A stretch of DNA of 64,000 nucleotides from Phoronis australis (Eukaryota; Phoronida; Phoronidae), in contig NMRA01000778.1 of NCBI GenBank assembly GCA_002633005.1, positions 2,674 to 66,673 of the forward strand. The letters run 5' to 3'. Numbering within the stretch: position 1 is the first letter of the stretch; every line of letters begins with the position of its first letter. The position numbers were made by a program, and so were the translations under genes. Shown here one piece after another: positions 35,266-47,535 of this stretch. A model generated the notes under the pieces. That model did not search any database, was not told the DNA's origin, and worked only from the letters and a program-made list of their open reading frames with translations.

Positions 35266-36991
35266 CTAGCACTGTTTTGGTACTTCAAGTTTAAAACTTA
35301 GATAAAAAGTTATCACTCCGTTCCCGGTAAGAAAAAAAACAAGCGGGCAAAAGCATTAAAGTAAAGAAAACCAATATGAAACTTATCGGTCCTTTGGGAA
35401 GTGGCCCTTTATAAAGATAAACACAAGTTAACCTTTTTAGTCATTTTGTAATATTTATAATGTACCAAATTAAAACTACTCTCCAGAGTTGCAGGCTATA
35501 TTTCTGCAAATGTCAGAGAAAACCAAATTGGAGGTACTAACAACAACCATTGTTGAGACAGTAATGCTAGCAATTACCTTTCCATTTCATTACCTCAGAT
35601 CTACACCAATACAAAGGGCGTGCTGAATAGGCATCGTAAAAGTTGTCTGGGATCAGCCGGAGAGGTCACCAGTGTGAGCGAGAAATTCTACAAATGTTGG
35701 CCGTGTGAGCGCATGCTAATTCAGTGTTTGCTGACAGAAAGCTGTTGTGAAACAATATCTTGATTGTATATCCTATCAGATGTTAGGAGAATCTTCATTT
35801 AGATATTCATATACATTATTCGAATCATTGTTACTGTGCAACTTCTGCCCAGAAAGTTTTGCTGTGGAAGGGTAAACTTACTTCGCGGCCCCCGACGAGC
35901 TGGTAAGTACATGTAGATTTGCAGATTTGCGACTAATTTACCTAAATAATCACGTGCACATTATTTCTTTGGCTCACTAGTATAGTCTTTTCGTGACTGG
36001 AAGTTTAGTTTCTAACTTTGGCTGGTTTATGTTCGTGATGTCTTCAGGCCGGCCTGGTCGAGTTCCGAGCCACTGGACGAGATAACAAGGGTTTTTGTGT
36101 GTTTAGAACTGAAAAAAATCGCAAGACTAAAATTACAACACACAGCTATGTTCTTCTGCCTGTATTTTACCAACGAATAATTCGAATTTATCACCGAACA
36201 GGGCCCAAAACTCCTGCGACCGACCTTGGTAAGTTGGCTTATCGAACTTTGTAGGCTACGGTACGATCCAGTACCTATAAATCCGTAACAGCGAATTAAA
36301 ACAACACATTTGTTCAATAACTCGATGCAGTTGTTAGGGTTTTACATGGAATTTTATTGCTTTTGTGGTGTAAAACGATGAATTCAAGCGATAAGCTGAC
36401 ACCAGTAAGCTTGTCGTGAACTGCTGAACAGACTGCGTTCCAACCTCTGACGCCATCGGTTAATTTCAACACCTCCGCCTGCCGTCTTGTGTCAGGTAAA
36501 AGAACCGGCGTACTGTTATCGAGTGGGACTACTCGATCTAAATTGATTCAAAATAGGTTATTTTTTGGGTGGCATTCTCCTTTAAGGAGGATTTCAGGTA
36601 ATTTGTTGAGTCGAAACTGTATTTTTACTCAAGAATTCAAGTTGCCCTATCGACGATCGCGAGGCAGCGACGCATCAGTCGGCAAGTTTTCGCCATGGGA
36701 TTTCAGCACATTTAAAAAAGATCGTAATTTAACAACAAAACTTGATAGCAAGGCACCACAGTTTTGTAGAAAGTCTGTCATAGGTTACAGATACGTCACA
36801 GCTCGCAAATTTGATTTCACCCGTTGTCGGAGACTGGGTTTCAACCGCCTTAGGCTACAACAAGTGAATTTTTCTAAGCGACCTTGGCAAATACGGTAGC
36901 CCTAATAGATGGTAACATCAACACACGAAACGATAACCCTGGCAGCAAGTTTGTGGTGACAGACGCAAACGGCCGGGCAACTGAATTTCGG

Positions 36992-37027
36992 GCTGGGCGA
37001 GTAGATTTTCTGGCTCACTCGCCCAGC
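36992..37027. repeat. Perfect 11-bp hairpin
   Basis: GCTGGGCGAGT and ACTCGCCCAGC are exact reverse complements separated by 14 nt. The flanks (GCCGGGC before, GGCGAGCAGGG after) are GC-rich against an AT-rich background, which suggests a dispersed repeat fragment. Confidence 0.7.
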
Positions 37028-39642
37028 TGGCGAGCAGGGTTTTGAAACCTGGGTATATCCCTGTAAATACCTGTCCTTTCTCACTCAGTGGCATTATCTT
37101 TTGCTTTCAGAAGAAAGGCTTTATACTAATGGTAAAAATTTTCAACTTGGTACACATAATGCGAAAATGGCATTCAGGGACTACATCGATTGTCTTATTG
37201 TCAGTAAAAAGCCCGTTAATGTTACACTTTGATGATCGAATAAATTTTTCATCAACAGGCAAGTTTGTCACTACATGTAACTACTTAAACCACAATATTT
37301 CTTCAGTTTTAAAGCTCGTACAATACAGTTGTGCTGCCTCTTTATAAAGCTGAAGTAATTACCGATTACGCTTGCGAATTGTCATTTTTCTGTTGACCTA
37401 TAGAAATGTCCGGCGATCAAAACGAAATATTCCCTGGGTAACTATAATCTGGAATTCCTGGGAGTGGGGTCGGCTATAAAATAAGGAAACTCGCTCATCT
37501 AGAGAATTTTATTGTACATAGCACAGTTTTGTAAAGTTACCGCTGTGAAAAAGTTACCCTTGACTTTTGAGCGGCACGTCCCATACACCTCTTATATTGG
37601 GAGCACTCCCACCCAGGACAGTATGTGGATATGTGCTGCTAGCCTACCATCCGGGTCGCGGGTGAGTTTCTGAAAACAAACACTTAGTTCCACTGAATAA
37701 ACCCGTTATTCAGAGGGGTAACTGAAGGGGATAACATCACTGAGCGATGCCCATAGAAACTTAATTGCAAAAAACTTGCCAAGTAACTTGATTACGTAGT
37801 CTCTCAATGAAAATGCATAGAGCTTCGGCTTCCACACATTTTTTGTCACTTGGTTGACCTTTTTGACTGCAATTCTTGACGCCTGTAGTGACCTTGGGTC
37901 TTTTGGGAATTTGTGACCACCTGTCGAAGAGTTGCACCCGAGAAATAGCAATATAAGGCTCAGCGCGACGACGTATTTTGATAACAATTCTGTCTTTTTA
38001 CCAGCAAGTTTACATGCAGACAGCCATGCATGCGCAATTAAATTACTATTAATACAGCACCGACACCGCGTCGAATAACCCCATTGGAATTTGGCATTGT
38101 TGAACTCAACATCATATTTATTTGATGATACCAGTTAAGGTAAGGTAATGATTGGGAACTTGGCATTTGTTTCCAACAATGTATCTCCCGTTTAGAATTC
38201 CATGAGGGCTTGCAGCAAACCTACTTTCAGAAAAGGCATTGTGAGCCCAGCTTGTGAAATACTAGTGAATGACTTGCTGAGGCAGTAGATTGCGTTCACT
38301 TCGTTCAGACTCTCATATACTTCGTAAAATAATTGCATCTAAAATTAGGATGGAAGCCATAAACTTCATGGCATTGGTGGTTACTGTCACAGGGACTTTA
38401 TGTGTGTTATCCTGATTTTCCTGGAGTCCTTCCACCGAACCACTTTACTGAACAATAGTGGCTGCAGGAACCGTTTAATTTTTTCACCTGACTATTTGAC
38501 TTTGTCATAAAACATTTTACAAAATGATGTAAAATAAGTAGACCAATCGCATTGCTTGCCAAATAATAAACTGGCCAACAGGGAGTCGCTTGATTTGAAA
38601 TATTTAGCAACATGACTTCTGAGTTAGACAGTAGAGGTACCTAGTGCCAAAATGGGGATTAAGCTTCACTGGTAGGTACTCTAAACACAAAGGAATGCAC
38701 TAAGACTGGCATCTATAGAAGACACGGAAACAAAACTTCAACAAATCAATGAAGAGATGTATACGTCAGAGTGCCAAATAGTTACATTCATCAAGGAAAA
38801 TGCTTGCTTTTTTAGTGAAATCTTCTTGATATGGGTATCACCAGGAGTCAGCACAGTAAAGTTGTTTTGCTAATGAAGTCAGTGACGAAAACTCTAGGGC
38901 AGAAAGTAAACAAATCAAAATAGCATGACGAATGATGGAGTAGCTACACTTGAAATAATGAAAACCTAAGGTAGAATAATAAACAAACAACAGCTTCATG
39001 TCTCATCACATACATGTATTTAATAAAACACAGACCTTATACAGTGATGCAACGTTGAAATGATCACTCATTATACTGAACTGCTATTCTGTTTTTGTTT
39101 CTGACATTGGTCTAATGGCTAATATAGGAAGTTACAGGATCTCTGTCTATTTTTAGCACAGTAAAACTTGCATAACTCCGATCTAAATGAACCAAACTGT
39201 TCAGCCCAAATAAGGAAAATTTTCCTGATGTGACTGAGGTGCTGTGTACATGATTTCGAATTTTTATCAGGCTGTGGAATATTAGAATGTTGCAGACGTT
39301 TGCGATATTCAGACTTAAATTTTGGTTTTGTTAAAATCTGATTTTTCAGTGTCATGATGAAAGTGATAGCTAATCCGGGTGCAGCTTGACGGATGTTCGA
39401 GTTGACTTGAATATGGACTGACTAGAATGATCTCCCCATCAGGAGGGGGTGTTCCTTTTTCCTCAAGACACTTGCTTAGAACCTCAATCTAATATCTTTG
39501 CAAATGTCAGCCAGTAAAATGATTGGTAGGAGTACAGGAGACAGTAATTTTTATTTTTACTGTACAGTAAATGATAATTTTATTTTTACTGTAATCTATT
39601 ATATGACGTAAGACACCTCCTGAAGACCATGCCGGTATCTTC

Positions 39643-39796
39643 GGTAGTGGATTTAGAGGGGTGCAAGGGGGCCATGTCCCCCTCTAAAATTCTTCCAGAT
39701 TCCATTTGGCAGTAGGGGTGCGAATGTCTGACTAGTGAAATCATGGCTAATAGTCTGCCCTAGCCTCCTTAACTCAAAATCCTGGATCCGCCCCTG
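39643..39796. mobile_element. GGATCC-ended MITE, copy 1
   Basis: Matches copy 2 (45912-46078) through GGGGCCATG, CTAAAATTCT, TGCGAATG and the right end CTCAAAATCCTGGATCCGCC. The right end is an imperfect complement of the left end (GTAGTGGATTTAGAGG). ATCTT occurs at both borders and may be a target duplication. It is non-coding. The termini resemble widespread hAT-type MITEs. Confidence 0.65.
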
Positions 39797-40742
39797 ATCT
39801 TTACATGGATAACATTCCCTGTTAATGGGTTATGTCTGGACTCTTAAGAATCTGTAACATGGTGCTGTTTTCAGGGTTTGAATTTGAAACAATATGAAAA
39901 ATCTCCTTGGTTTAACCAATCCGCTAATAAGCTTTAACAAGCTCACAGATTTTTGTAGCCATTTGTTCAAGCCAACGTAAAGCTACTTGGTTTTGCTATA
40001 AGTTTCAAAAGGTATACGCTAAAGTATGCGTGTGAGATTGAACTGTCATTTCTAACCCTGGTTGTGCCTGTTGAATGTCCATGTAACATTAGTAAGGAGA
40101 CATTTCAGGGTCAATGATCAAGACTGCTAGTTAGAATGCGACTAGCGCTGCTCATTATGTAGAGTTGTGCATTGCTTCAGGCTAATCACGTAAACTAAGT
40201 TCATAACAATAATGGGAATTGTTAGTTTATTGCAGTTGCCCACAATTTCATCATCTGATCATTATATTCCTTAGAATCTCACAGAAGTTGAAATAGAAAG
40301 TTACAAAGTACGTTACCTGGTTAGCCTGATGTCCAACTTTTATTAACACATTAAGTTTTGTTATATGCATGGTTTGCTCTAGATTGTGATTGCATGCTAG
40401 GTTACCATGTGCATGTTTTGTGCTCTAGTTGTGTAGAATAAATTTGTTTTGAATGTTTTAGTAGTGAATCCAGGATTAAAACTATTTAAGACTCTATTGC
40501 AAACAATTAAAAACTGACCCACTGCAGGGTATGCTTGTAGTAAACTTACACACTTGTACTTGAATCCTGGAGAGTGATTGGTTGAGCTTCAGTTGGAAGA
40601 CTATTTTGTAGGCTCTGTATATAACTCAGTAAGTGAATGCAAGTTTTACAAATCAATGTTGTATAAACAGCACAAAAATATCCAGCAAGATAAGTTGTCT
40701 GTTATTAAATTTTAGTGTCTTAATTGCAGAAATTGGCTTTAA

Positions 40743-40848
40743 CAATCGTTGGATAAGGACGGCTACCCAGTACGTGACCCAGACAACACAACGTACGCAC
40801 TTATGAACTGTAGCTCAAGAACTTGTAAAACGGTGAAAACCATGACAG
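40743..40848 (+). CDS. Candidate alternative first exon of the SLC44A gene
   Basis: A coding-looking segment of 35 codons follows a TAA. It includes LDKDGYPVRDPDNTTYALMN, then CSSRTCKTVKTMTG, and ends at a GTAATT donor in phase 1. That phase joins in frame to the SLC44A exon at 62307, giving …MTG-EPAKYDPSF. Two in-frame ATGs occur (40803 and, with a good context, 40839). A TTGCAG at 40729 could make it an internal exon, but a stop intervenes. The SLC44A2 family is known to use alternative first exons. It could instead be a chance frame. Confidence 0.35.
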
Positions 40849-41489
40849 GTAATTCTAGGCACTATTTCTAGCCTAAGGATTGTACTTCCCAAAACCACAT
40901 CTCTGACCATTGCAGATAAACTATTAGTTACCTGTTACGTTTTGTGTTATGCTCTTGTCTCTTGGATTTTGCATGTTACGTGATTTGTCATTCCTGTAAT
41001 TCTATTTTAGTTTAAAAAGTCTGCCAGTGTGCCGATGAAATGCAGACGTTTGTTGTAGTCCTTCCTGACTATGTAATCACTTTTTCTTTGGTCGTGTTTC
41101 ATGATTTGGTAGTGATTTCTGTAGTTGCACATTCTGTTTTGATCCCTCAATTCTCACATATTGCCATAGACTGAGAACGATTCATGTAACAATATATTAT
41201 TAGCCTGATTTAGTCTTCACCGCCTTGTATTTATGACTCTTGATGAACTGATTTTTGAAATGTTTCTGGTTACTGAAGGTCTTGCATTGTTCTCAAGTGC
41301 TCACTTATTATAAGGAACTAGTATTTTTTGAGGAAGTGCATTTTATTTTATGCTATTAATCACTGCTAATAAAATGTTAGTTGAACTCTATATTTTTGTT
41401 AAATGTTGTATGAAATTGTACTTCACTCTTGTTTTAGTGAAAATTGAATTTTCTGAATGACTGTCTTATTGAAACTTATTGCTCTTGGA

Positions 41490-41705
41490 AAACTTCAGTT
41501 TTCAGAACTTATGTTTTTAAAACTTAAGTTTTTAGAACTTACATGTAAGTTTTTAGAACTTGAGTTTTTGAAAACTTAAGTTATGAAAACTGTTACAAAA
41601 ACTTGTTCCAAAATACTTAAGTTTTTGCCAAAAGTTTTTGTGAATGAAAACTTAAGATTTTCAGACCAAAAACTTAAGTTTTTCGATGAAAACTTTGTAT
41701 ATGTA
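41490..41705. repeat. Cluster of AAAACTTAAGTTTT palindromes
   Basis: At least eight copies of AACTTAAGTTTTT, AACTTRWGTTTTT or close variants in both orientations are packed into about 215 bp. They do not form a regular tandem array. The unit is self-complementary. Confidence 0.75.
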
Positions 41706-42308
41706 TATGTTCACTTAAATGACCAAGAGTACTAAATTAAATGGACTACTATGAATGATTATGTTTAAAATGATACTCAAGTAATTAAGTAATGTTACAT
41801 GTAGTGCAGTTTCCGTGTTGTAATTAACGGAAGCCACTCACGGTAATATTCCGAGACCGGTTGGAGAACGATTATCGTTTTTGTCAGATAAACACTGCGA
41901 AATGCAGGATTAATATGGCATATTTTCAAGCAACTACAGTATGACAGCTAGAACGCTGTTTAGCTGTCTTTGATTGGCCTTGTAATTATGTGCAATATTT
42001 AATACAGGAACGAAAACGTATACCGGCTAGAGAGGGCTACGACCATGAAAATCCGAAGGCGATTTTGCCAAGAAGTTAGAATTTATTTTGTATTTATTTT
42101 TTATTCATCTTACTATAGTGGGTGTAGAAATTGAGGTACCACACAAAAAACAGGACGTTGTCATAAGTCGTTGCTATGCTTTCAATTTTGTTTTTAGTAC
42201 AAAAATAAAACAGGCAAAACCACTTCCAAGCTTAGGATTTAGAGCTTTACTTTACGACCGATAGAATGCGACACCTATTCAGAGCATCGACCAATCAAAT
42301 CTTGGACA

Positions 42309-42316
42309 TGACGTCA
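42309..42316. promoter_or_regulatory. CRE-type palindrome upstream of SLC44A exon 1
   Basis: An exact TGACGTCA lies 93 bp before the SLC44A start codon. This 8-mer is the consensus for CREB/ATF factors and is typical near transcription starts. No TATA box is evident. Function is inferred from position only. Confidence 0.4.
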
Positions 42317-42408
42317 CTTGAGAGCTTGTGTTAGAAACTGTCTGAAAGGTAACAGGTTGGCGGTACTCATTTAGATTTCAGGCAATTTTAGTTGTAATCT
42401 TTCAAAAA

Positions 42409-42472
42409 ATGGCGAATGATGATAACAAAGTTGGGGATGCGGATAATCAAGAGAAGGACAAGAGCAAATACG
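42409..42472 (+). CDS. SLC44A: SLC44A choline transporter-like protein, exon 1
   Basis: The ATG in AAAAAATGGCG opens MANDDNKVGDADNQEKDKSK, then Tyr, and the exon ends in phase 1 at GTAAGT. This is a hydrophilic N-terminal cytosolic leader like those of SLC44A2/4/5, which precede the conserved KYDPSFKGPI box. It joins in frame to 62307-62355. The body of the protein, with about ten membrane helices for choline or related transport, lies beyond the window. The start was chosen as the only ATG in frame with the donor. Confidence 0.75.
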
Positions 42473-44455
42473 GTAAGTCCCGTTAAAACTTCGTACCGAG
42501 GGGGAGTTATTAAGGTTGAGTGAAGAGACGATCTCTACTTGACTCCAGTGTCACCGACTGTGTCTGTGTGTGATTCTACTAGCGTCTGCTCAGACTCTGT
42601 AATTCAAGGCTTCGTATCTCACTGAGGTACTCAAGGCTCCGCAACCCTGTGTGTGTCTATGTCTGTGTACGTTTCGATGAGATGATAGGAATCACGTGAA
42701 CTCTGTGTTTGTGTCCTGCGATTCTAAAACCGAAACCTGGGAATGTGCCATGTAGCGTAACTTGGGTCAAGATCGGGACACTGTCTGTGACTGAGTTGAA
42801 CTATGGGTCCATGGGATAGCATGTTGTGCATAACATGTCAGGGTCATGCAGCTATGTTTTTTCAGTGCTTGCTGCTAGCGTCCTGGTATATTTGGGGCAG
42901 GGATTCCCACTTCAGCCAAGGGAAAGGAAGGTTGGACAGGGAGCATTTTTAATATGCGCATAAATTTGTCAGTCAATAAACTTCACATAAATGTCGCAAA
43001 TTTTACTCGTGAATATTCAATTATTTATGAAGATTGGTTATCTGAAGTCCAAGTTCACTAATGATGCCTTTATCAAAGCTATAAAATAAGGGTTTGATCT
43101 CAAATTCTAAGGTTTGGACTCAAATATGTTGCTTAAAGGATATGTTGACACGTCATTCTACTTTGATGTCTAAATTAACTGAAGGTGATGACAACCAGTG
43201 GTTACTCATGACTTATTCTGTAATTATGTGGGATTTGCTAGTACTTAAGGTAATGTACACATAGTGTACCTAATTATTAGATGGACCCTAAATACCCTAC
43301 TCAAAATCATACTTGAAACATAATCTGAGAAATAAATGACACTGCAATTCATTCAATGTCCGGTATTGTCTCGTTTTTTATAGTGTTGCCTCGTTTTGAT
43401 TTCACCGAGAGAGGGACGATTGTATAAATCGGTTATAAAAGTTGAAAACAAAATCTTTTTCCACAATGAAGTAACCTAAACTAACTGACAATATGTTAAT
43501 CTTTCATTTGTTTTTGAACTCAAGTCCAACTCCGGTTGCGCACGCGCGTATGTCATGTCAAGAAGGCAAAGAGATACTAAAAACTGCAGTGAGGTCGCAC
43601 GTGCAGTAATTGTCTGCACTGATTCATCGAGACAACTTGGTGCTGTCATCAGATGACATTTGATGAATAATTTTGTTGCGAACGGAGCTGTGAACATATC
43701 AAAATACTCAAGCTGCAATTTGACGACAAGGCGGCCGTGGCCATTATACTTGGTTAGTCAGTTTTCCGTGGTGTGGCGTATGCTGGAACATGGTTCTCCA
43801 AGGCAAGGGCTTGCTAGTTGTATTTTTAAAGATCAGTCACAACATAAACGTGGCCTTCGGTGACAAGATATAGTAACAAAACAATTCCTTAGTGGGTAAG
43901 TTTTTATTTCAGTAAAGACTTTACAACAATTCGTAGTATTTCCAATTAAATATAATGCAAAATGTGCCAAAACATCGATATTTAGTTCCCTTGACTATAG
44001 GACGTTATTGACAGATCTCTGCATTTAACAAACTACCTTGAAAACTAGACTTTAGCTTAGTAAAAGCATATATTTTTTGAAATTCAAAAGTTTGTAGAAT
44101 TTGATTTATTGAGTTTTTACTAATCTCTTATTTATTGGGTCACGCGAAGGTGTCTTTTTAGTCAAATTTACCTTAAAAAGAAAGGTAAATTAGTAGCGAA
44201 ACAACGATGTCAACAATTTGATCAAATTTTAATTGATATAAGTTCAGGTGAAATATTAAAAATCCTGATTACACTTTTATGAAATATCATTTCACTTTCG
44301 TTTTATGCAACTTTAAAGATTTTTCATGAAAACAATTAGAGTACTTTTCAGATAGCCTCTCAAGCAAACGGGATTGTTTGGAGAAACAATTGCATAGCAT
44401 TTTTGAGATCAGGGTACAAGGCATGCTGTTGCATAGTTTCATGTGACTTCTATGG

Positions 44456-44541
44456 GCCTTCTCTGAGATATGACATTGTGAACTCGGCCAAATTTGGCCT
44501 TCTCTGAGATATGACGTCGTGAACTCGGCCAAATTTGGCCA
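44456..44541. repeat. Tandem duplicate of about 44 bp
   Basis: GGCCTTCTCTGAGATATGAC…GTGAACTCGGCCAAATTT appears twice in direct succession. The copies differ only at ACATT versus ACGTC. It contains GGCCAAATTTGGCC, a 14-bp palindrome. Confidence 0.9.
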
Positions 44542-45124
44542 ATTTTACAAGGTCCAGTGTAACCTTAGCACAGGATTACCTTGTCGTCATCTGGTGCTCA
44601 CCTGGTGGAATTCATGCTCTATGACATTTGACTTATGCTCAAATTTGAAAAAAAATTAAGCTCACTCTCACTCCACTAGTCCCATATGTCTTATCTCAGG
44701 TGTTGATTGGGTTTGTTCAAATAGTCCTTGTTTACTGTTGGCTTTTAGTATGTCTCCTTATCATGACAGGGTCTAGCTACAGTATAAAAGGTTATCCAGT
44801 TTAGAGTACAGGGGCAATTTTGATTTGGTATTAAAGAACTGATAAGATGTTTTACACTACCCAGTTAACTATTTCTATGAACTCTTATTGGTAGGATGTT
44901 AATGGGTGGCATTGTCAAGTATTATCATCTTTTCATGCAAGTTTTATCATACGTCATAAAGAAAGAAAGGTAGGTTAAGAAGAAAGGAACAAAAAAACCC
45001 ACAAAATTGGCACTTCACCCCAAAACCACCACTTCCCTGCCAATATGTGAAATAAGCCAACATCAGATTCTGAAAGCAAATTTCCTAGTTCGTACTACAA
45101 AACTGTTGTCCAAACAGCGATATT

Positions 45125-45185
45125 CCTGACCAGGTTTGAACCTGTGCCCTTTGAGGACATCTGGTGGTAAAATGTGTGCCCAACA
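45125..45185 (-). repeat. tRNA-like (SINE-type) patch
   Basis: On the minus strand CACAGGTTCAAACCTGG is a near-perfect B-box. It is preceded by a TTGGGCACACATTTTACCACC stretch that could hold a weak A-box. The patch is tRNA-derived in appearance but no full fold was established. Confidence 0.3.
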
Positions 45186-45760
45186 TCTAAAATGGCAATA
45201 TATGAAACAGAAACCCCAAGAGCAATCAAAATACGAGCGAAGTCATGTTTTACCCGACTGGTTGTAAGATGACTAGAATCTCGCATTTTTGGAAGAGTGT
45301 TGCATTTTAAAAGATTTACCCAGGGTCGCATTGCTACAGTGTACTTGTGCTTTTTTACTTTTTGGTGCGCTAATGGTGCAAGGCGCAGTCCAGGAATATC
45401 CCTGCCCCAAAGTACCAACTAGCGTTTTTTTGCAATTCTGGCTTCTTTAAATGCTACTTGAAATCGCAGCCGATTTCTCAGTCGCTACCCTGCAAGGCTC
45501 TGATGCAACAGGGAGCTGCCATCTTGAAGAAGAGTGCAGCTACAGCCAAAGAAAGTGATCTTTTCTCATTCCCAACATGTTCACAAGTACAAACAAGCCA
45601 CATTCAATGATCCTACGAGAAGGCTACCTTAAAACTGCCCCCAAGCCTGGCCTACCTACCCCTAGATTTTAAATTTTTTATCTGCAAATTAGCTGCATCC
45701 CCAGCCTTCAGTGGCACCGTATCATCGGTCGTGAAGTTTGATGTCTTAACATTGAGCATT

Positions 45761-45761
<1 letters not shown>

Positions 45762-45819
<58 letters not shown>
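45762..45819. repeat. (TA)n microsatellite
   Basis: An uninterrupted run of 29 TA units. Such tracts are highly variable and error-prone, so the exact length should not be trusted. Confidence 0.98.
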
Positions 45820-45822
<3 letters not shown>

Positions 45823-45911
45823 CACAAGAGGTTCCCCATGAAGAATGTTACATGAATGATGGTCAAGGTAAATTCACTCAACAAAATCAGGTGATCTTCA
45901 CCTATGTTTTC

Positions 45912-46078
45912 AGTAGCAGATTTGGAGGAGGGTGGGAGGTAAGGGGGCCATGGCCCCCCCCCCTAAAATTCTCCCAGATCCCATTTGGCTGTTCTGGGTG
46001 CGAATGTTTGAGGGGCATTATCGTGGGTAATACTCTACCCTACCCTCCCTCCAACTCAAAATCCTGGATCTGCCCCTG
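45912..46078. mobile_element. GGATCC-ended MITE, copy 2
   Basis: Shares with copy 1 (39643-39796) the left end GTAGCAGATTTGGAGG, the GGGGCCATGGCCCC block, the TGCGAATG phrase and the right end CTCAAAATCCTGGATCTGCC. A run of nine C's expands its centre. A shorter relative may lie at 48985-49045. Confidence 0.65.
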
Positions 46079-47469
46079 GTTGTCTGCTGTCATTGAACAG
46101 TCTCTGGACTTGTCTCTTAGTTTGCAGATTACAAAATTTTACTTTAAGAGTGGAGAGGAATATTGGTCCTAAATATTGTAAACAAAGTCAATCTTGGGTT
46201 TAATCAGATTAAAATCTTACTCAGTCACAGATTCATATAAAGTTTGTTTTCTTTGTATTATCGAAATAACTTCCATTGTGATAAAGCCCAGCAAATGGAT
46301 ATCATGTTTCCAGTCACCTGAGCTAAATGAGTGCAAACTAAAAGTATTCCGACACTACTTAAATATTTTTTATGCCTAACTATTGAAGTTGTCGAGTTGT
46401 TTCCAGTTATATTGTATGGGGTCTACCCAAGTGCTTCTGAGCTTATTAGAGTTGTGACAATCATAGCTTCAGAGAACCAAATCTAATTTAGTAAAAATTC
46501 AAGCATGGCGTAAACTGTGCATCATGTTTTTGGTGTGTTCCAAAATAACACAGAAATGTTCTGAAATAAGGGTATTGGGAAATGGTTCCACTGAGATTCA
46601 ATAGGCATGTGTGCTTTTCTTTAATTTTTGAATCATGTAACCTGCAAAAGTGAAACTTACTGCTCATGTTAACGATTGATTTTTGGTTTGCATCCATGGC
46701 CTTTGTTGCATTGATATATGGTTGGTGTGTCGTGGTGACTGGACATTGGTATACAGGCATCTTTAATGCGCTTACATCAGAGATTGCCATTTATATGTAA
46801 TCTGGCTCATGTGCTGTGTTTTTCAATAACGGGTATGCACCATTTTCATGATGCCTTGTACTATGATGATTTTTGTTTCCATAGAAACAAAATCATCATG
46901 CCAGCGTCGACATAAATTTCCTTTGGAGGCCATACAGATTTTTGTACCAAAGCAAACAGCACTCGAGCCAACTGTGGTAATGACTTTGAAGGAAACAAAT
47001 TCTAAATATGGTATTTTCTGCCACAAGACTATTGACTTCGTGTAGATAATGATGCATCATGGTCTTAATGGTCACAAATCAGAGTGAGTCAGTCAAGTGT
47101 CAAATATGACATTTTCGAGTCTGTAGTTTCCTGAATCATATTTTAACGACATAGATTGTAAACTAATGTGTGTGGCTCTCAAATCTACTTGCTCATGTTT
47201 CCAAGTGGTAAGCTGTATTTTATTAATTTTGTTTTCCTGTCGCGTTACCAACATTTAAGTGTCATTAACGTTTTTACCTGCGAGACATGGAGGTTATTCT
47301 TGGAAATTCTTAGCTTTAACCAGAGATATAGGTCAGTAATTTTGGTTTTGTGATTTTATTACGAATAACCAGTTCCCGAGGAAGCCAATGACTGCCACAC
47401 CTTCGTTGAAATCAAGTCCAGATAGTACAAACTCGTAAATATGCTTTGAGTACTATGCTACTTATCCAC

Positions 47470-47535
47470 TGTGTGATAGGCTCATCAGTAGAGTGTTGAT
47501 GGAGATGGACGCAAAGGTTCCTGGTTTGAATCTGT
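47470..47535 (+). repeat. tRNA-like (SINE-type) patch
   Basis: GATAGGCTCATCAGTAGAG resembles an A-box, and CCTGGTTTGAATCTG about 45 bases later resembles a B-box. The spacing is correct for Pol III promoters. The acceptor stem is not paired well, so a SINE head is more likely than a tRNA gene. Confidence 0.3.

Larger units (their letters stand above)
32955..36580. mobile_element. 3.6-kb composite element with terminal inverted repeats of about 350 bp
   Basis: Left arm about 32955-33290 and right arm about 36206-36580 are diverged reverse complements. They run from GGAGAAYGCCACCC at the outer tips, through TCAATTTAGATC, to AGGTCGGTCGC at the inner ends. Between them are an RNase H frame (33562-34215), a GAAACA microsatellite and two inverted P2X7-like fragments. 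No transposase was recognised. TTGA/TTAA at the borders might be a decayed 4-bp target duplication, but this is weak. The element is 0.9 kb past the receptor stop codon. Confidence 0.75.
36601..40729. other. Gene-free stretch between receptor and SLC44A locus
   Basis: No exon or protein domain is supported. It contains a short hairpin (36992-37027) and a hAT-like repeat (39643-39796). A minus-strand hydrophobic frame near 37706-37987 lacks an ATG. The rest is AT-rich non-coding DNA. Confidence 0.55.

Noticed and set aside
36489-36899. 136-codon plus-strand frame
   Set aside because: It starts at GTG inside the right terminal repeat of the 3.6-kb element and matches no family. It is probably a chance frame.
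37706-37987. Minus-strand frame with a signal-peptide-like start (KYVVALSLILLFLGC)
   Set aside because: The first codon is TTG and no in-frame ATG or splice acceptor was found upstream. A hydrophobic stretch alone is not enough.
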